Origin: Sporosarcina sp. D27
GTDB lineage: Bacteria > Bacillota > Bacilli > Bacillales_A > Planococcaceae
Length of the DNA stretch: 64,000 nt
Assembly: GCF_000586555.1 (NCBI RefSeq)
Contig: NZ_AZUC01000014.1
Span: 124,001 to 188,000, forward strand
Direction: 5' to 3'
How positions within the stretch are numbered: position 1 is the first letter of the stretch; each line of letters starts with the position of its first letter. The translations under genes and the position numbers were made by a program. The notes under the pieces are model-generated. The model was not told the origin of the DNA, made no database searches, and was given only the letters and a program-made list of their open reading frames with translations. This document shows positions 16,036 to 25,780 of this stretch, piece after piece.

Positions 16036-17424
16036 ATGATAAAGCAATCAATAATAGAAAATGTATTGGAAGCCGCGTTATCGACTGGCGGTGATTTTTC
16101 AGAGGTTTTCATAGAAGACAAGTTTGTGAATTCAATTGAGTTGCAAAGTGATAAGGTTGAAAGAAGTATTACGGGTCGTGACTTCGGAATCGGGATCCGA
16201 ATTTTCTCTGGACTTCAAAATGTGTATACGTACACCTCCGACTTTACAGAAGAAGGACTGATTGAGGCTGCGAAGCGTGCTGCGTTAGCAATTAGCGGTG
16301 GAGGGAATGGGATTATCCATCCCTTACAAAAGGAAATCATTAAACCGATTCATACCATTGCTCAATTACCACAAACAGTAGAACATGCGCGCAAAATAGC
16401 GGTGATGAGAAAGGCGAACGAAATTGCTAGAAATTATGACGAACGCATCCGCCAAGTTGGATTACGTTATGTCGATGAGGAACAGAATGTCTTGATTGCC
16501 AACTCGGAAGGAAAGTTCGTAGAGGATAAACGTGTCCATTCACGACTTGCGATTCAATCGACAGCATCGGATGGTGTGGAAATGCAGAGTGGGTTCTACG
16601 GTCCGGGAGCACATGCTGGTTTTGAATTCATCGAGAATCTGGATCTTCATCATTACGCAGGAGAGGCGTCACGTATTGCCGTGACGATGCTTGGTGCGGA
16701 TGAGTGTCCAAGTGGAAAGTTCCCGGTGATTATCGACAATGAATTTGGTGGTGTGATTTTCCATGAAGCTTGCGGACATGGACTTGAGGCGACATCAGTG
16801 GCGAAGAATACCTCGGTATTCGCGAATCGCATCGGTGAAAAGGTTGCACCTGATATCGTAACGTATATCGATGATGGAACGCTTCCGAATGAGTGGGGCT
16901 CTCTGACAATTGACGATGAAGGTGAAAGAACACGTAAAAATGTATTGATTGAAAATGGGATTTTAAAAGGGTATATGATCGATAAATTCAATGCACGTCG
17001 CATGAATGCGGAAGCGACTGGCTCTTCTCGTCGCCAATCGTATCGATTTAATCCAACTTCACGGATGACGAACACGTATATTGCACCAGGGGATTCGACA
17101 CCGGAAGAAATCATTGCATCGACTGAGAATGGGATTTACGCGAAATATATGGGTGGCGGTCAAGTGAATCCAGCAACAGGTGATTACAACTTTGCCGTTG
17201 CTGAAGCGTACTTGGTGAAAGATGGTAAGATCGGTCGACCTATTCGTGGTGCAACTCTTATTGGGAATGGTGCGAAAACATTACAACTTGTCGATAAAGT
17301 AGGCAACAATTTGGCACATGGTGCAGGGATGTGTGGGTCTATCAGTGGTAGTCTCCCCGTAAATGTTGGTCAACCTATGTTGCGTGTCAGTGAGATTACC
17401 GTTGGTGGGACAATGGGGGAATAA
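16036..17424 (+). CDS. tldD: TldD, metalloprotease subunit
   Basis: A 462-residue catalytic subunit of the TldD/TldE zinc protease, which trims unfolded or ribosomally made peptides. The zinc-binding HExxxH motif is intact at about residue 243 (GGVIFHEACGHGLEAT), and the C-terminal region carries GMCGSISGSLPVNVGQPMLR. The ATG at 16036 is chosen because GGAGGGGG lies 8 bp upstream; the in-frame ATG at 16018 lies before that site. tldE follows after 2 bp, so the two subunits are co-translated as the known heterodimer requires. No ribosomal-peptide biosynthesis gene is adjacent, so the target is unknown. A decayed piece of a second tldD is at 47 kb. Confidence 0.93.
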   Translation: MIKQSIIENVLEAALSTGGDFSEVFIEDKFVNSIELQSDKVERSITGRDFGIGIRIFSGLQNVYTYTSDFTEEGLIEAAKRAALAISGGGNGIIHPLQKEIIKPIHTIAQLPQTVEHARKIAVMRKANEIARNYDERIRQVGLRYVDEEQNVLIANSEGKFVEDKRVHSRLAIQSTASDGVEMQSGFYGPGAHAGFEFIENLDLHHYAGEASRIAVTMLGADECPSGKFPVIIDNEFGGVIFHEACGHGLEATSVAKNTSVFANRIGEKVAPDIVTYIDDGTLPNEWGSLTIDDEGERTRKNVLIENGILKGYMIDKFNARRMNAEATGSSRRQSYRFNPTSRMTNTYIAPGDSTPEEIIASTENGIYAKYMGGGQVNPATGDYNFAVAEAYLVKDGKIGRPIRGATLIGNGAKTLQLVDKVGNNLAHGAGMCGSISGSLPVNVGQPMLRVSEITVGGTMGE

Positions 17425-17426
17425 CA

Positions 17427-18770
17427 ATGGACATTCAACTATTTCAGGATGAACTTTTGAAAAAAGCACAGGATGTTGGTTTTAATGAGGCAGAGGTTTA
17501 TTATGAAAAATCTAACTCGTTCCAAGTTAACATATTTGAAGGGGAAATCGATAGCTATGAAACTTCTGAAGAAGGTGGAGTTGGATTCAGAGGTTTGTAT
17601 AATGGAAAAATGGGTTATGCGTATACAGAAAAAATCGATGGTGATTCCATTTCTTTCTTAATCGAGGGTGCAAAAGCGAATGCAGACGCGCTAGATGAAG
17701 ATGACGGCACGGACATCTTTGGAGGAAGTGAATACTACTCGGAGCACTCCCGCTATAGTAATAAGCTTGCGAATGTCTCTATTCCAGAAAAAATCGCTTT
17801 TATAAAAGAAGTAGAAAAGAAAACTTTGGCTTATGATCCCAGAATTGTATCGGTAAATTATTGTGTACTGCAAGACTTTTCGCAAGAACGAGTTCTTACA
17901 AACAACAAAGGACTTTCTTTGCAAGATAAAACGAATGGACTTATTGTTTTCATATACGCCGTTGCTAAGGATGGGGAAGAAATGAAGACGGGTCGCGCGG
18001 TGCGTTTAACAAGGGATTTTAAATCGTTGAATGCAGATGAGATTGCAACTGAAGCAGGGGAGGAAGCTATTTCTAGTTTAGGAGAGAAATCGATTCCCTC
18101 ACGGAAGTATCCGATTATTATGCGGCACGATGCATCCGCTTCTTTATTAGCAGCTTTTACTCCGATCTTTTCCGCTGAAGAAGCACAGAAAGATCAGTCA
18201 TTGTTGAAAGACAAAATTGGCGAAGAAATCGGAGCAAAAAACTTTAGTCTTATAGATGATCCGTTTCATCCTGAAGCATTGTTAGGTAGAAATTTCGACG
18301 GAGAAGGGGTTGCAACTAAAAAAACAATGCTCATAGCAGATGGTACCTTAAAAACACTTCTTCATAATCGGAAAACTGCTAAAAAAGAGGGCGTCAACTC
18401 AACTGGTCATGCAAGTAAAGCGTCCTACAAGAGTACCTTATCGGTTGGACCCGGCAATTTATATATTGCTCCGGGGGAAAAAAGTCAGGTAGAATTGATG
18501 GCTACTATAGAGGAAGGCGTGTTGATAACAGATTTGTCGGGTCTTCACTCAGGAACAAGTACCATTTCAGGTGATTTCTCAGTGGCGGCATCAGGATTCT
18601 ATATTAAAGAAGGAAAAATCGCGTCCCCTGTGAAACAGATGACGATTGCAGGAAATTTCTATGACTATATGAATGGAATCGTATCGGTTGGATCTGATTT
18701 AAAATTTGTTCCGGGCGGGTATGGGTCGCCTTCTGTAAAAGTGAAAGAACTGTCAGTTACAGTGGACTAA
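17427..18770 (+). CDS. pmbA: TldE/PmbA, partner subunit of TldD
   Basis: A 447-residue non-catalytic partner of TldD. It shares the TldD fold but lacks the HExxxH zinc motif, as expected for TldE/PmbA. Family marks include GGVGFRGLYNGKMGYAYTE near the N-terminus and VSVGSDLKFVPGGYGSPSVKVKEL at the C-terminus (two adjoining conserved blocks). It starts 2 bp after the tldD stop. Together they form a closed chamber that degrades flexible peptides, known from E. coli in microcin B17 maturation and CcdA turnover. Role in this host is inference. Confidence 0.92.
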   Translation: MDIQLFQDELLKKAQDVGFNEAEVYYEKSNSFQVNIFEGEIDSYETSEEGGVGFRGLYNGKMGYAYTEKIDGDSISFLIEGAKANADALDEDDGTDIFGGSEYYSEHSRYSNKLANVSIPEKIAFIKEVEKKTLAYDPRIVSVNYCVLQDFSQERVLTNNKGLSLQDKTNGLIVFIYAVAKDGEEMKTGRAVRLTRDFKSLNADEIATEAGEEAISSLGEKSIPSRKYPIIMRHDASASLLAAFTPIFSAEEAQKDQSLLKDKIGEEIGAKNFSLIDDPFHPEALLGRNFDGEGVATKKTMLIADGTLKTLLHNRKTAKKEGVNSTGHASKASYKSTLSVGPGNLYIAPGEKSQVELMATIEEGVLITDLSGLHSGTSTISGDFSVAASGFYIKEGKIASPVKQMTIAGNFYDYMNGIVSVGSDLKFVPGGYGSPSVKVKELSVTVD

Positions 18771-19178
18771 CAGAAATGATGGGCAAAGGGATGTTTTATC
18801 TACGGACCAGATGGTCTTGCGGAACTCAGTGAATTGTAAGCTTTACATTCTGGTTACGTTCATTTTTGACTTTTTGTTATGACCCCCTTTACCTCATTTA
18901 ATAGTTGGCATATTTGTTGATTGTAGCTGAGAGCTAGCTCCTAGGAAAACGTCCGTCGCAGAGGAAATCAACCTTTCATAGATAATTCTATTGTAAAAAA
19001 AATACTGTAGGCAAGCCCAATGATTTCTGGAGTTTGTCTACAGGCCGGGACATCCCTCATAGGATGTCTTTTTTTCTATGCATAGAATAGAGAATAGCCA
19101 ATATGAGATGTATAAACAAAAGGTACACAAACACATGTATTTTCTTCTGAAAAAGTAGTTAAGAAAGGAGGGATTGAA
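18771..19178. other. 400-bp gap after pmbA
   Basis: It contains two hairpins. One at about 19004-19043 (CTGTAGGCAA pairing with TTGTCTACAG) has no T run. The true terminator is at 19049-19076. No gene recognised. Confidence 0.5.
19049..19076 (+). terminator. Rho-independent terminator
   Basis: GACATCC and GGATGTC pair around CTCATA, followed by TTTTTTT. Confidence 0.8.
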
Positions 19179-19430
19179 GTGAATGCAGATAAATTGAAAC
19201 AGTATATCGGATTGTTTGGTGGTTTGGCTTCAGCTGTCTTTTTGTTTTTACACACGATTGGTATTCAGTTCACCTGGTTTAATCCAACAAGCATCGGAGC
19301 CTTCTCCGGGGTACTCGTGGCAGCGATTCCGTTTGTTCTAATTGTTTATGGTGTATATAAAAACTCGTATATCATAACAGAAAAAGCTAAAAAACAAGAG
19401 AAGGAATTGAAAAGGAGAGGACTAAAATAA
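19179..19430 (+). CDS. Small phage-holin-like membrane protein
   Basis: An 83-residue protein with two membrane helices (about residues 8-27 and 39-60) and a highly charged basic tail (EKAKKQEKELKRRGLK). That is the pattern of small phage holins. Very similar short proteins occur next to lysis genes in Bacillales phages. No endolysin or other phage gene is adjacent, so it may be a leftover or a host membrane protein. The start is GTG at 19179, with AAAGGAGGG about 8 bp upstream. Function is inference from topology. Confidence 0.55.
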   Translation: MNADKLKQYIGLFGGLASAVFLFLHTIGIQFTWFNPTSIGAFSGVLVAAIPFVLIVYGVYKNSYIITEKAKKQEKELKRRGLK

Positions 19431-19560
19431 TATTTTAAAAAAACAGCATCTCAATTGGTTTTTTCCTCTAATCTTTGAATGCAAGAACTTTGCATACTCC
19501 TAAATAGAAAACCACAAAACTATCCCCTCGCAAATAAAAAAAACCAGTGACCCGGGAAAA

Positions 19561-19870
19561 AGGTACTGACCTAAGAAAGTGAGACAAATAAAAACACCTT
19601 ACGTTGAAAAACGGGTATTAGACCTTATTACATCAACGTGGAGGTGTTTTTTCTAGGGGAACTAGAGTGAGTTATCTGCAGAAGTAAAAATAAAAGCGAT
19701 TGAAATGTGATTGGCAGGAATACCTGTGAAAAAGTGATAGGACTTATTGACTAAAAAGTGAAATTAATGTAAGACTTTGAAGAGTGACAATCAGAACTAT
19801 GCCCTTACTACAACAATTAGATAAAAGGTATAGAGAAAACAATGTAGAAAATTGTCGAAATATATAGCTT
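19561..19870 (+). mobile_element. Remnant of an IS3-family (IS150-like) insertion sequence
   Basis: The left end reads GGTACTGACCTAAGAAAGTG, typical of IS150-like ends. It is followed by a hairpin (AACACCTTACGTTGA with TCAACGTGGAGGTGTTTT) and then the start of a transposase OrfA in pieces: TRVSY shifted against AEVKIKAIEM, a TGA, then LAGIPVKK and another stop. Everything after about 19870 is lost. It is non-functional and lies just upstream of the OLD-family gene. Confidence 0.7.
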
Positions 19871-19954
19871 TATTTAATTTGTTTATATGAGATAATGGGT
19901 GTAGGACTAAATGTTCATAATGAGTTTTCAAAAACAATTGTGAGGTGGAGAAAA

Positions 19955-21832
19955 ATGAGATTACATTCATTTCGTATTCAAGGTTTTAGAAAAAACATTG
20001 ATACTGAAATTTTATTTTCAAATGCGACATTCTTAATCGGTGAGAATAACGTTGGAAAGAGCACGGTTCTGAAAGCTTTAGAATATTTGTTATCCGATTC
20101 AAAAAAAATACCTGTTAATGAGTTCTTCAGTACTTTTATTGAGGATACAAATGAACACATATACTTATCGAACCAGATAGTACTAACAGCAGAATTTAGG
20201 AATGTTCCAACTGAAGCGGAAAATTGGCGTGGATTTAAAGGGCGTCTTTTAGAATATGACTTGACTGATTGTCCAGAAGAAAGTGGTTTAATGATCGTGT
20301 ATAGAAAAACATTTGAACCAGGTAAAGACTACGTTGTGGAATTGAAAGAGAATAAAAAGAATTTAGAAGTGAAATTCGAAAAATGTGAAACCTTAAATGA
20401 TTATATTGATAATGGATTAGATAATGATCTTATTGATAAATTATTCACTGGTGAAGATAAGAACAAAAAAATAACTAAAAGCTCTAAAATTTACAAGGAA
20501 TTAGTATTGTTAGATGAATTATACTCTATTGATAAGACAGTTGAGAACTGGGTTGTTAATCCAGGTGGGATTCCAGGAAACATATTAGTTAGACTACCGA
20601 AGTTTTTGCTAATCCCAGCTCAGGACAAGGTGGATGAAATAACGGGACAAAACGGTTCATTAATTAAAACATTAAACAGTTTATTCGAAGATGTTAGAGA
20701 TGCGTCTGAAAACTTTGACCATATTCAACACTATCTTAGCCTCTTAGAAAAAGAGCTCAATCCTAAAGATGGTGATACTGAATTCGGGAAAATGATGATA
20801 GAATTAAATGAAATTCTAGGTGATGTATTTCCTAACACTAAGCTGCTTGCAGCAACAAATTTAACAAATGCTAATGTTATAAAACCAAAATTTGATGTAG
20901 AAATGACCAGTAACACAAAAACTCCGATTGAAAATCAGGGCACTGGGGTTATTAGATCAACAGTTTTCGCTATGCTAAGATATAGAAGTAGAAGAGAGAA
21001 TACTAGAACTCGTCCATTAATAATAGGGTTTGAAGAGCCAGAGATATATCTTCACCCTAATGCAGCGTTTCAAATGAGAGATACAATATATGAATTAGCT
21101 ACTTCAAGTAATAATCAAATCATATGTACCACACATTCACCTTTTATGGTGGATTTAAGCAGAGACTCTTCTCAAGTGTTAAATAGTTTAACAGAAGTAA
21201 AGCAGGACATGGAAAATGGCGGAATCTCTCTGACAGTTTCTAAAGTGAAATCACAGCCATTCAATATATCTTCGGCGTTTAAGCAGCTCCAACAGGATGA
21301 AAAGACATATCTTAAGATGTTAGTGAAAATGGATGATTATATGTCAAAGGTATTTTTCGCAAGGAATGTTTTAATAGTAGAAGGAGATACTGAAGAGGTA
21401 GTTTTCAAAGAGACAATTGCAAGAATGCCAGTTGGTGTAAAGAAAGAGATTCAACATAACTGGCAGATAGTTAAAGCGAGAGGTAAAGGCACTATAATTT
21501 CTTTAGTGAAATATCTAAAGGCAATGGATATTCACCCACATGTTATCCATGATGCAGATGTTGGGACAGCAGGGGCTGAGAAATTCAATCTACCAATATC
21601 GGAAGCAGTCGCTGATGAAAAAAAGCACATAATGTTATCGAATTGTATAGAAAATATTTTAGGTTATCCAATACCTTCTAAAGATAAACCATTTAAAGCT
21701 TATGAATTTATAAATGTGAATTGGGGAAGCGATTGGGATAATGTTTCAAAAGATTGGTCTGAGATTGTGGAAAAAGTTTTTAGTGAAGAATTTAAAGACC
21801 ATAAGAGTTCCATTGAAGAGGTAATTCTATAA
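19955..21832 (+). CDS. OLD-family ATP-dependent nuclease (AAA ATPase plus TOPRIM)
   Basis: A 625-residue protein with an SMC/ABC-type ATPase and a C-terminal TOPRIM nuclease domain. The Walker A motif GENNVGKST starts at residue 29, the signature/Walker B region GFEEPEIYLHP is near residue 359, and the switch histidine is in TTHSPFMVDL. TOPRIM motifs are LIVEGDTEE (about 475) and HDADVG (about 533). OLD nucleases act in phage defence. There is no UvrD-like helicase next to it, so it is not a Gabija pair but looks like a stand-alone class 1 OLD. The ATG at 19955 follows GAGGTGG; the frame also opens upstream to 19895. An IS remnant lies directly upstream. Defence role is inference. Confidence 0.85.
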   Translation: MRLHSFRIQGFRKNIDTEILFSNATFLIGENNVGKSTVLKALEYLLSDSKKIPVNEFFSTFIEDTNEHIYLSNQIVLTAEFRNVPTEAENWRGFKGRLLEYDLTDCPEESGLMIVYRKTFEPGKDYVVELKENKKNLEVKFEKCETLNDYIDNGLDNDLIDKLFTGEDKNKKITKSSKIYKELVLLDELYSIDKTVENWVVNPGGIPGNILVRLPKFLLIPAQDKVDEITGQNGSLIKTLNSLFEDVRDASENFDHIQHYLSLLEKELNPKDGDTEFGKMMIELNEILGDVFPNTKLLAATNLTNANVIKPKFDVEMTSNTKTPIENQGTGVIRSTVFAMLRYRSRRENTRTRPLIIGFEEPEIYLHPNAAFQMRDTIYELATSSNNQIICTTHSPFMVDLSRDSSQVLNSLTEVKQDMENGGISLTVSKVKSQPFNISSAFKQLQQDEKTYLKMLVKMDDYMSKVFFARNVLIVEGDTEEVVFKETIARMPVGVKKEIQHNWQIVKARGKGTIISLVKYLKAMDIHPHVIHDADVGTAGAEKFNLPISEAVADEKKHIMLSNCIENILGYPIPSKDKPFKAYEFINVNWGSDWDNVSKDWSEIVEKVFSEEFKDHKSSIEEVIL

Positions 21833-21881
21833 TTCTAATTTCCAAAGTATTTATTAGTAATTACAGTTGTAAGAAATAATT

Positions 21882-21911
21882 GAAGCCAATGCTTTGCAAA
21901 GCATTGGCTTC
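21882..21911. terminator. Bidirectional terminator between OLD gene and M42 peptidase
   Basis: A perfect 30-bp palindrome (GAAGCCAATGCTTTG and its complement). T-rich tracts flank it on both sides and serve the two convergent genes. Confidence 0.8.
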
Positions 21912-21936
21912 AAAACTATGTTTTTTTATTTGAACA

Positions 21937-22992
21937 TTAATATTTCTGCATATCCGACTGTACATAATGATAAAGCAACTGCAATGTACATTCCAGCGAC
22001 TCCTCATGCGTGCGTTCAAACGCATGCGAAGAGTCAATCCCCGGTCCAATCAGGCCATGAATGATGTCATGTCCTGCTTTGATCGCTGCGGATGCATCAG
22101 AAGCATAATATGGATAAATATCAAGCTTATATGCAATGTTATGTTGCTTTGCTAACTCAACAAGTGAATTACGGAGTCCTATGTGATAGGGACCACTACC
22201 ATCTTTTGCACAAATGGACACCGTGTATTCATCCGTAGATTGGCCATCTCCCATAGCACCCATGTCGACTGCGAGGTACTCGACGGTTTCCTCAGGAATG
22301 TTGGAGTTCCCTCAATAGCCGATTTCTTCATTATTAGAAATTAGGAAATGCGTTGTATATGGTAGTGTGATTTTTTCTTCGTGAATCTGTTTAATGAGTT
22401 GAAGTAGAATTGCGACACTGGCTTTATCATCCAGATGACGTGATTTGATGAACCCATTGTCACAAATCTCCACACGTGGATCGAGTGACACGAAATCACC
22501 TACCTCAATACCAAGTGCACGAACTTCCTTCTCATTCTTCACCTTAGCATCAATACGCACTTCCATATTCACTTGGTTTCTTTCTGCTTTCCCAGCATCT
22601 TTATAGACATGTACAGACGTTTGGTGCAATAAAATCGTACCAGTAATTGTTTTGCCTGAGGATGCGTGAATCTTACAATATTCACCCTCGATCGAATTAT
22701 AGTTATAGCCGCCTATCAAATCGAGACGTAGACGTCCATTGCTCTTGACCTCTTTCACCATAGCACCAAGTGTATCGACGTGGGCAGTAAGCATCCTATG
22801 CTCCTCGTTGTTTTTACCTGGCAATGTTGCAATGAGACCGCCTTTGCGGTTGCGCTTTGTTTCCACATTGTATTGCTTCAAGTATTCCTCAACAAAAGCA
22901 ATTACCTCTTTTGTGTAGCCTGATGGGCTTGGAATTGATACAAGTTGTTGGATGAGTTCTTTTGTTTCAGCTGTGTCTGGTTTATACGTCAT
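21937..22992 (-). pseudogene. M42 family metallo-aminopeptidase interrupted by one in-frame TGA
   Basis: Read through the stop, this is a 351-residue M42 glutamyl/leucyl aminopeptidase of normal length, of the type that forms large tetrahedral peptidase shells. All metal ligands are visible: the His/Asp of LTAHVDTLG, Asp of HLDDKAS, the paired Glu of NNEEIGY, Asp of VDMGAMGDG and the His near SSHAFERTH. The only lesion is TGA at 22312-22314, exactly where the family has the first glycine of EEIGYGGN, so GGA to TGA by one base change. AAAGGAG precedes the ATG. It is a recent nonsense mutation or a sequencing error; a 226-residue N-terminal product would lack part of the active site. Confidence 0.88.
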
Positions 22993-23164
22993 ATGTATTC
23001 TCCTTTCGAAATGGTTCGTCTCTCTAAGTTTATCGTTTTATAAAAATTGTAACAACTATTCAGGCTGATAATGTAAGGAAAGTATTTAAAGGGGCATTCA
23101 TAAAAATAACTTCTGGGAAACAAAGAGGTGTTACAAAACACATAGAAGGTGGAGGGCATAGGAA

Positions 23165-23190
23165 TCACCAGGTGCTTTCACACCTGGTGA
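23165..23190. terminator. Hairpin terminator of the amidohydrolase gene
   Basis: TCACCAGGTG and CACCTGGTGA pair around CTTTCA. It lies 12 bp past the stop codon of the minus-strand gene. The T tract is weak. Confidence 0.55.
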
Positions 23191-23202
23191 ATGTACTAGT
23201 AT

Positions 23203-24849
23203 TCAGCTTCGTTCATATACGAGTTCTCCATCGATAAAGGTAGCAAGTACGTTTATATCTTTAATGTCAAGGGGGTCAATTGACGTTGGGTCTTTGTCTA
23301 AAACTGCGAAATCTGCGCGCTTGCCAACTTCAATGCTGCCCGAGGACGCTTCATCGAAATTAAGCTCCGCACCGTAAATTGTCATCGATTTAAGTGCTGT
23401 AAGGACGTCACACTTTTCCTCAGCTCCCAGAACTCGACCTTCCTTTGTTAGGCGATTGACTGCAGCCCAGATTGAGAACAAAGGTGAGATCGGTGTAATC
23501 GGACAATCGGAATGGAGTGTAAAGAGTATGCCTTTTTTAGCAGCTGTTTCCACTGGATTCAACCGTTGAGCACGTTCATGCCCAAGGAATATACGCTCAT
23601 GTCGATCACCAAAATAATAAATATGATTTATGAAAAAGGAACTGGCTACGCCGAGTTCTTTCATCTTGTTCAGATCTTCCATAGTTGCAGTTTGTGCGTG
23701 TTCAATACGGTGGCGATGATCATCTCGAGGGGCATTGTGTAGTGCATACTCATACCCTTTCAAAATCGATTCAATCGCTTTGTCCCCATTTCCGTGGATA
23801 GCAATCCGGTATCCTCTTTGATGAAAATCCAATAGCTGATCGTTCAAGGAAGTTTGGTCGTGGATAAGCGTTCCAGTGAGGGAGTCATCACAGAAATAAG
23901 GCTCACGCAACGCGGCTGTCAAACCTTGTATGGAACCATCTTGAAACAGTTTAACCCCATCTAAGCGCACACGGCCATTTGACTTTTCTTGTATTTCTTC
24001 ATCAAGTTCCTTTGCAGAATAGTTACTAAATAGACCATCATCTTGTAAAAGTGAATGGATCATCAACAACTGAGTGCGCATCGGATTTACTTTTGTTTTT
24101 CCTGCATTTAAATGAACATCCAATTCCTTCTTAGGATTAGTAGACATTCCTATAGCTGCAACTGTGTTCATAGTAATCCCTTGCGCGATATATTCTTCAG
24201 CTGCTCGTCCAAGTAATTTAATCATGTCTTCTTCTGTTTTTTCTGGTATTGCATGACTGACAGCGGATGTCGCTGCATGTTCATACAACACTCCATTTAA
24301 ACGCCCATCAAGATCCCTTCCGAAATGGCCTTTCGAAGAATCTTCAATGTCTTCAGGGACCTGTGCTAATGAAAGTGCTTGCGAATTAGCTACAGCGATA
24401 TGTCCGGAAGAGTGGTTAAGTAAAACAGGATGATTTGGAGCAACTTGGTCAAGTTCCTTTCTAGTAGGATGACGTTGTTCCGATAGAAGCGTATCATCGT
24501 ACCCAAACCCTTGTATCCATTGACCTGACGGTAGTTGTTCCGCTTTGAACCGGATCCGGTTTAATAGATCATCAATGCTCTGGTTGAGTGGTGAACTGCA
24601 ATCTACCATTTCACTCAATAGAGCGTAAGATAATATGTGATTATGTGTGTCGATAAATCCTGGGATTAAAGTTGCTCCTTTTAAATCCATGATTTTTGTG
24701 CTATCAGAAATCGAATTTGTACCTGCGGGGGGAGTAGGTGTATCCCAAATCTCTGTAATTCGTCCGTTTTTAACCGCTAAAGAACGAGCTTGTCCATTGT
24801 TAGCATCAAGTTTTAAAATTATGGCATTTGTAATAATTAAATCTGGCAC
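23203..24849 (-). CDS. YtcJ-type amidohydrolase
   Basis: A 548-residue metal-dependent hydrolase of the Amidohydro_3 family. It has the N-terminal composite domain, the metal-binding PGFIDTHNH motif, histidines in HIAVANS and AIHGNGDKAI and HRIEHAQ, and the catalytic Asp in HSDCPITP. The closest remembered types are YtcJ and N-substituted formamide deformylase. Known members hydrolyse formamides, carbamates or imides; the substrate here is unknown. AAGGAGG precedes the ATG. It is flanked by the M42 pseudogene and by lrgB on the same strand with gaps, so it is probably a separate unit. Confidence 0.88.
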   Translation of the reverse strand: MPDLIITNAIILKLDANNGQARSLAVKNGRITEIWDTPTPPAGTNSISDSTKIMDLKGATLIPGFIDTHNHILSYALLSEMVDCSSPLNQSIDDLLNRIRFKAEQLPSGQWIQGFGYDDTLLSEQRHPTRKELDQVAPNHPVLLNHSSGHIAVANSQALSLAQVPEDIEDSSKGHFGRDLDGRLNGVLYEHAATSAVSHAIPEKTEEDMIKLLGRAAEEYIAQGITMNTVAAIGMSTNPKKELDVHLNAGKTKVNPMRTQLLMIHSLLQDDGLFSNYSAKELDEEIQEKSNGRVRLDGVKLFQDGSIQGLTAALREPYFCDDSLTGTLIHDQTSLNDQLLDFHQRGYRIAIHGNGDKAIESILKGYEYALHNAPRDDHRHRIEHAQTATMEDLNKMKELGVASSFFINHIYYFGDRHERIFLGHERAQRLNPVETAAKKGILFTLHSDCPITPISPLFSIWAAVNRLTKEGRVLGAEEKCDVLTALKSMTIYGAELNFDEASSGSIEVGKRADFAVLDKDPTSIDPLDIKDINVLATFIDGELVYERS

Positions 24850-25043
24850 GTTGCATCCTCCTTGTACACATTATTTATATTAATATGAGGTACATGCTAC
24901 TTCACTATGAATTTATACGTCAAGCTTTTAGGGTTTTATATTTGCTTATTTATTGCCTAAAAGAACTTTAACCTTTGTTGAAGAGCAGCTGTAAGATGAA
25001 TTGAAGGAACATTCTATTGCATGCATTCAACAACGGAGAATCA

Positions 25044-25075
25044 CAAAAAAACGCGCCTTGTAAAGAGACGCGTTA
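25044..25075 (-). terminator. Terminator of the lrgAB operon
   Basis: On the minus strand TTAACGCGTC and GGCGCGTT pair around a short loop and are followed by TTTTTT. It is 13 bp after the lrgB stop. Confidence 0.75.
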
Positions 25076-25087
25076 ACAATAATGATA

Positions 25088-25780
25088 TTATCTATAAAAT
25101 AACCATGCAATAACTGGCCCAAGCAGTGATCCGAAAATAGCGGAAAGGGTCATGGCAACAGAACTCAACGAAGCTTCCTGTTCACCGTATTCAATCGCTT
25201 TGGACGTTCCGATGGCGTGGGTTGCAACGCCTAACCCAATTCCACGACCAAGTGTGCTGTCCAACTTAAAGAACGCGAGAAAATAGTGACTAAGTAGTAC
25301 ACCGCTAATTCCCGCAATGATGACAAAGACAGCTGAAAGTGCTGGAATTCCACCTACTTGTGTCGCAATTTGCATCGCAATCGGAGTCGTAATCGATTTA
25401 GGCAAAATGGATAAGACTAGTTCTTTTGAAAACCCTGCACTTTTCGCTAGCACCACCCCAGTAATCATGCCCGTTAAACATCCAACTAAAACTCCTGTAA
25501 TAATCGGATAGATTTGTCTTTTTAACAATTCTCTTTGTTTATATAAAGGAATTGCCAACGAAACTACGGCAGGGCCAAGTAGCTTATCGATCCACTGTCC
25601 ACCAACCATATAAGTTTCATAAGGAATATTAAACAGCACTAGAATCACGATAATGACGATTGTAGTTGTGATAATAGGTACTAAAAACGGCAAATGGACC
25701 TTCATGTAGAGTACAGTCATTGCAAAATAGACCGCAATCGTTAGTAGTATGAATCCCAATGATAGAATGATCAATTGCAT
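25088..25780 (-). CDS. lrgB: LrgB/CidB family membrane protein
   Basis: A 230-residue protein with about six to seven membrane helices, typical of LrgB/CidB. The block SVAMTLSAIFGSLLGPVIAW near the C-terminus and GRGIGLGVATHAIGTSKAIE are strongly conserved family marks. The LrgA/LrgB pair modulates murein hydrolase activity and cell lysis, and some homologues move pyruvate or glycolate. Its start overlaps the end of lrgA by 10 bp, showing translational coupling. Whether it belongs to the lrg or cid type cannot be decided without the regulator, which is not adjacent. Confidence 0.88.
   Translation of the reverse strand: MQLIILSLGFILLTIAVYFAMTVLYMKVHLPFLVPIITTTIVIIVILVLFNIPYETYMVGGQWIDKLLGPAVVSLAIPLYKQRELLKRQIYPIITGVLVGCLTGMITGVVLAKSAGFSKELVLSILPKSITTPIAMQIATQVGGIPALSAVFVIIAGISGVLLSHYFLAFFKLDSTLGRGIGLGVATHAIGTSKAIEYGEQEASLSSVAMTLSAIFGSLLGPVIAWLFYR

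Noticed and set aside
16653..17114. 153-codon frame opposite tldD
   Set aside because: Shadow of tldD on the other strand; no start signals.
19955..21832. Gabija (GajA/GajB) defence pair
   Set aside because: No UvrD-type helicase gene follows; the next gene is a convergent peptidase pseudogene.
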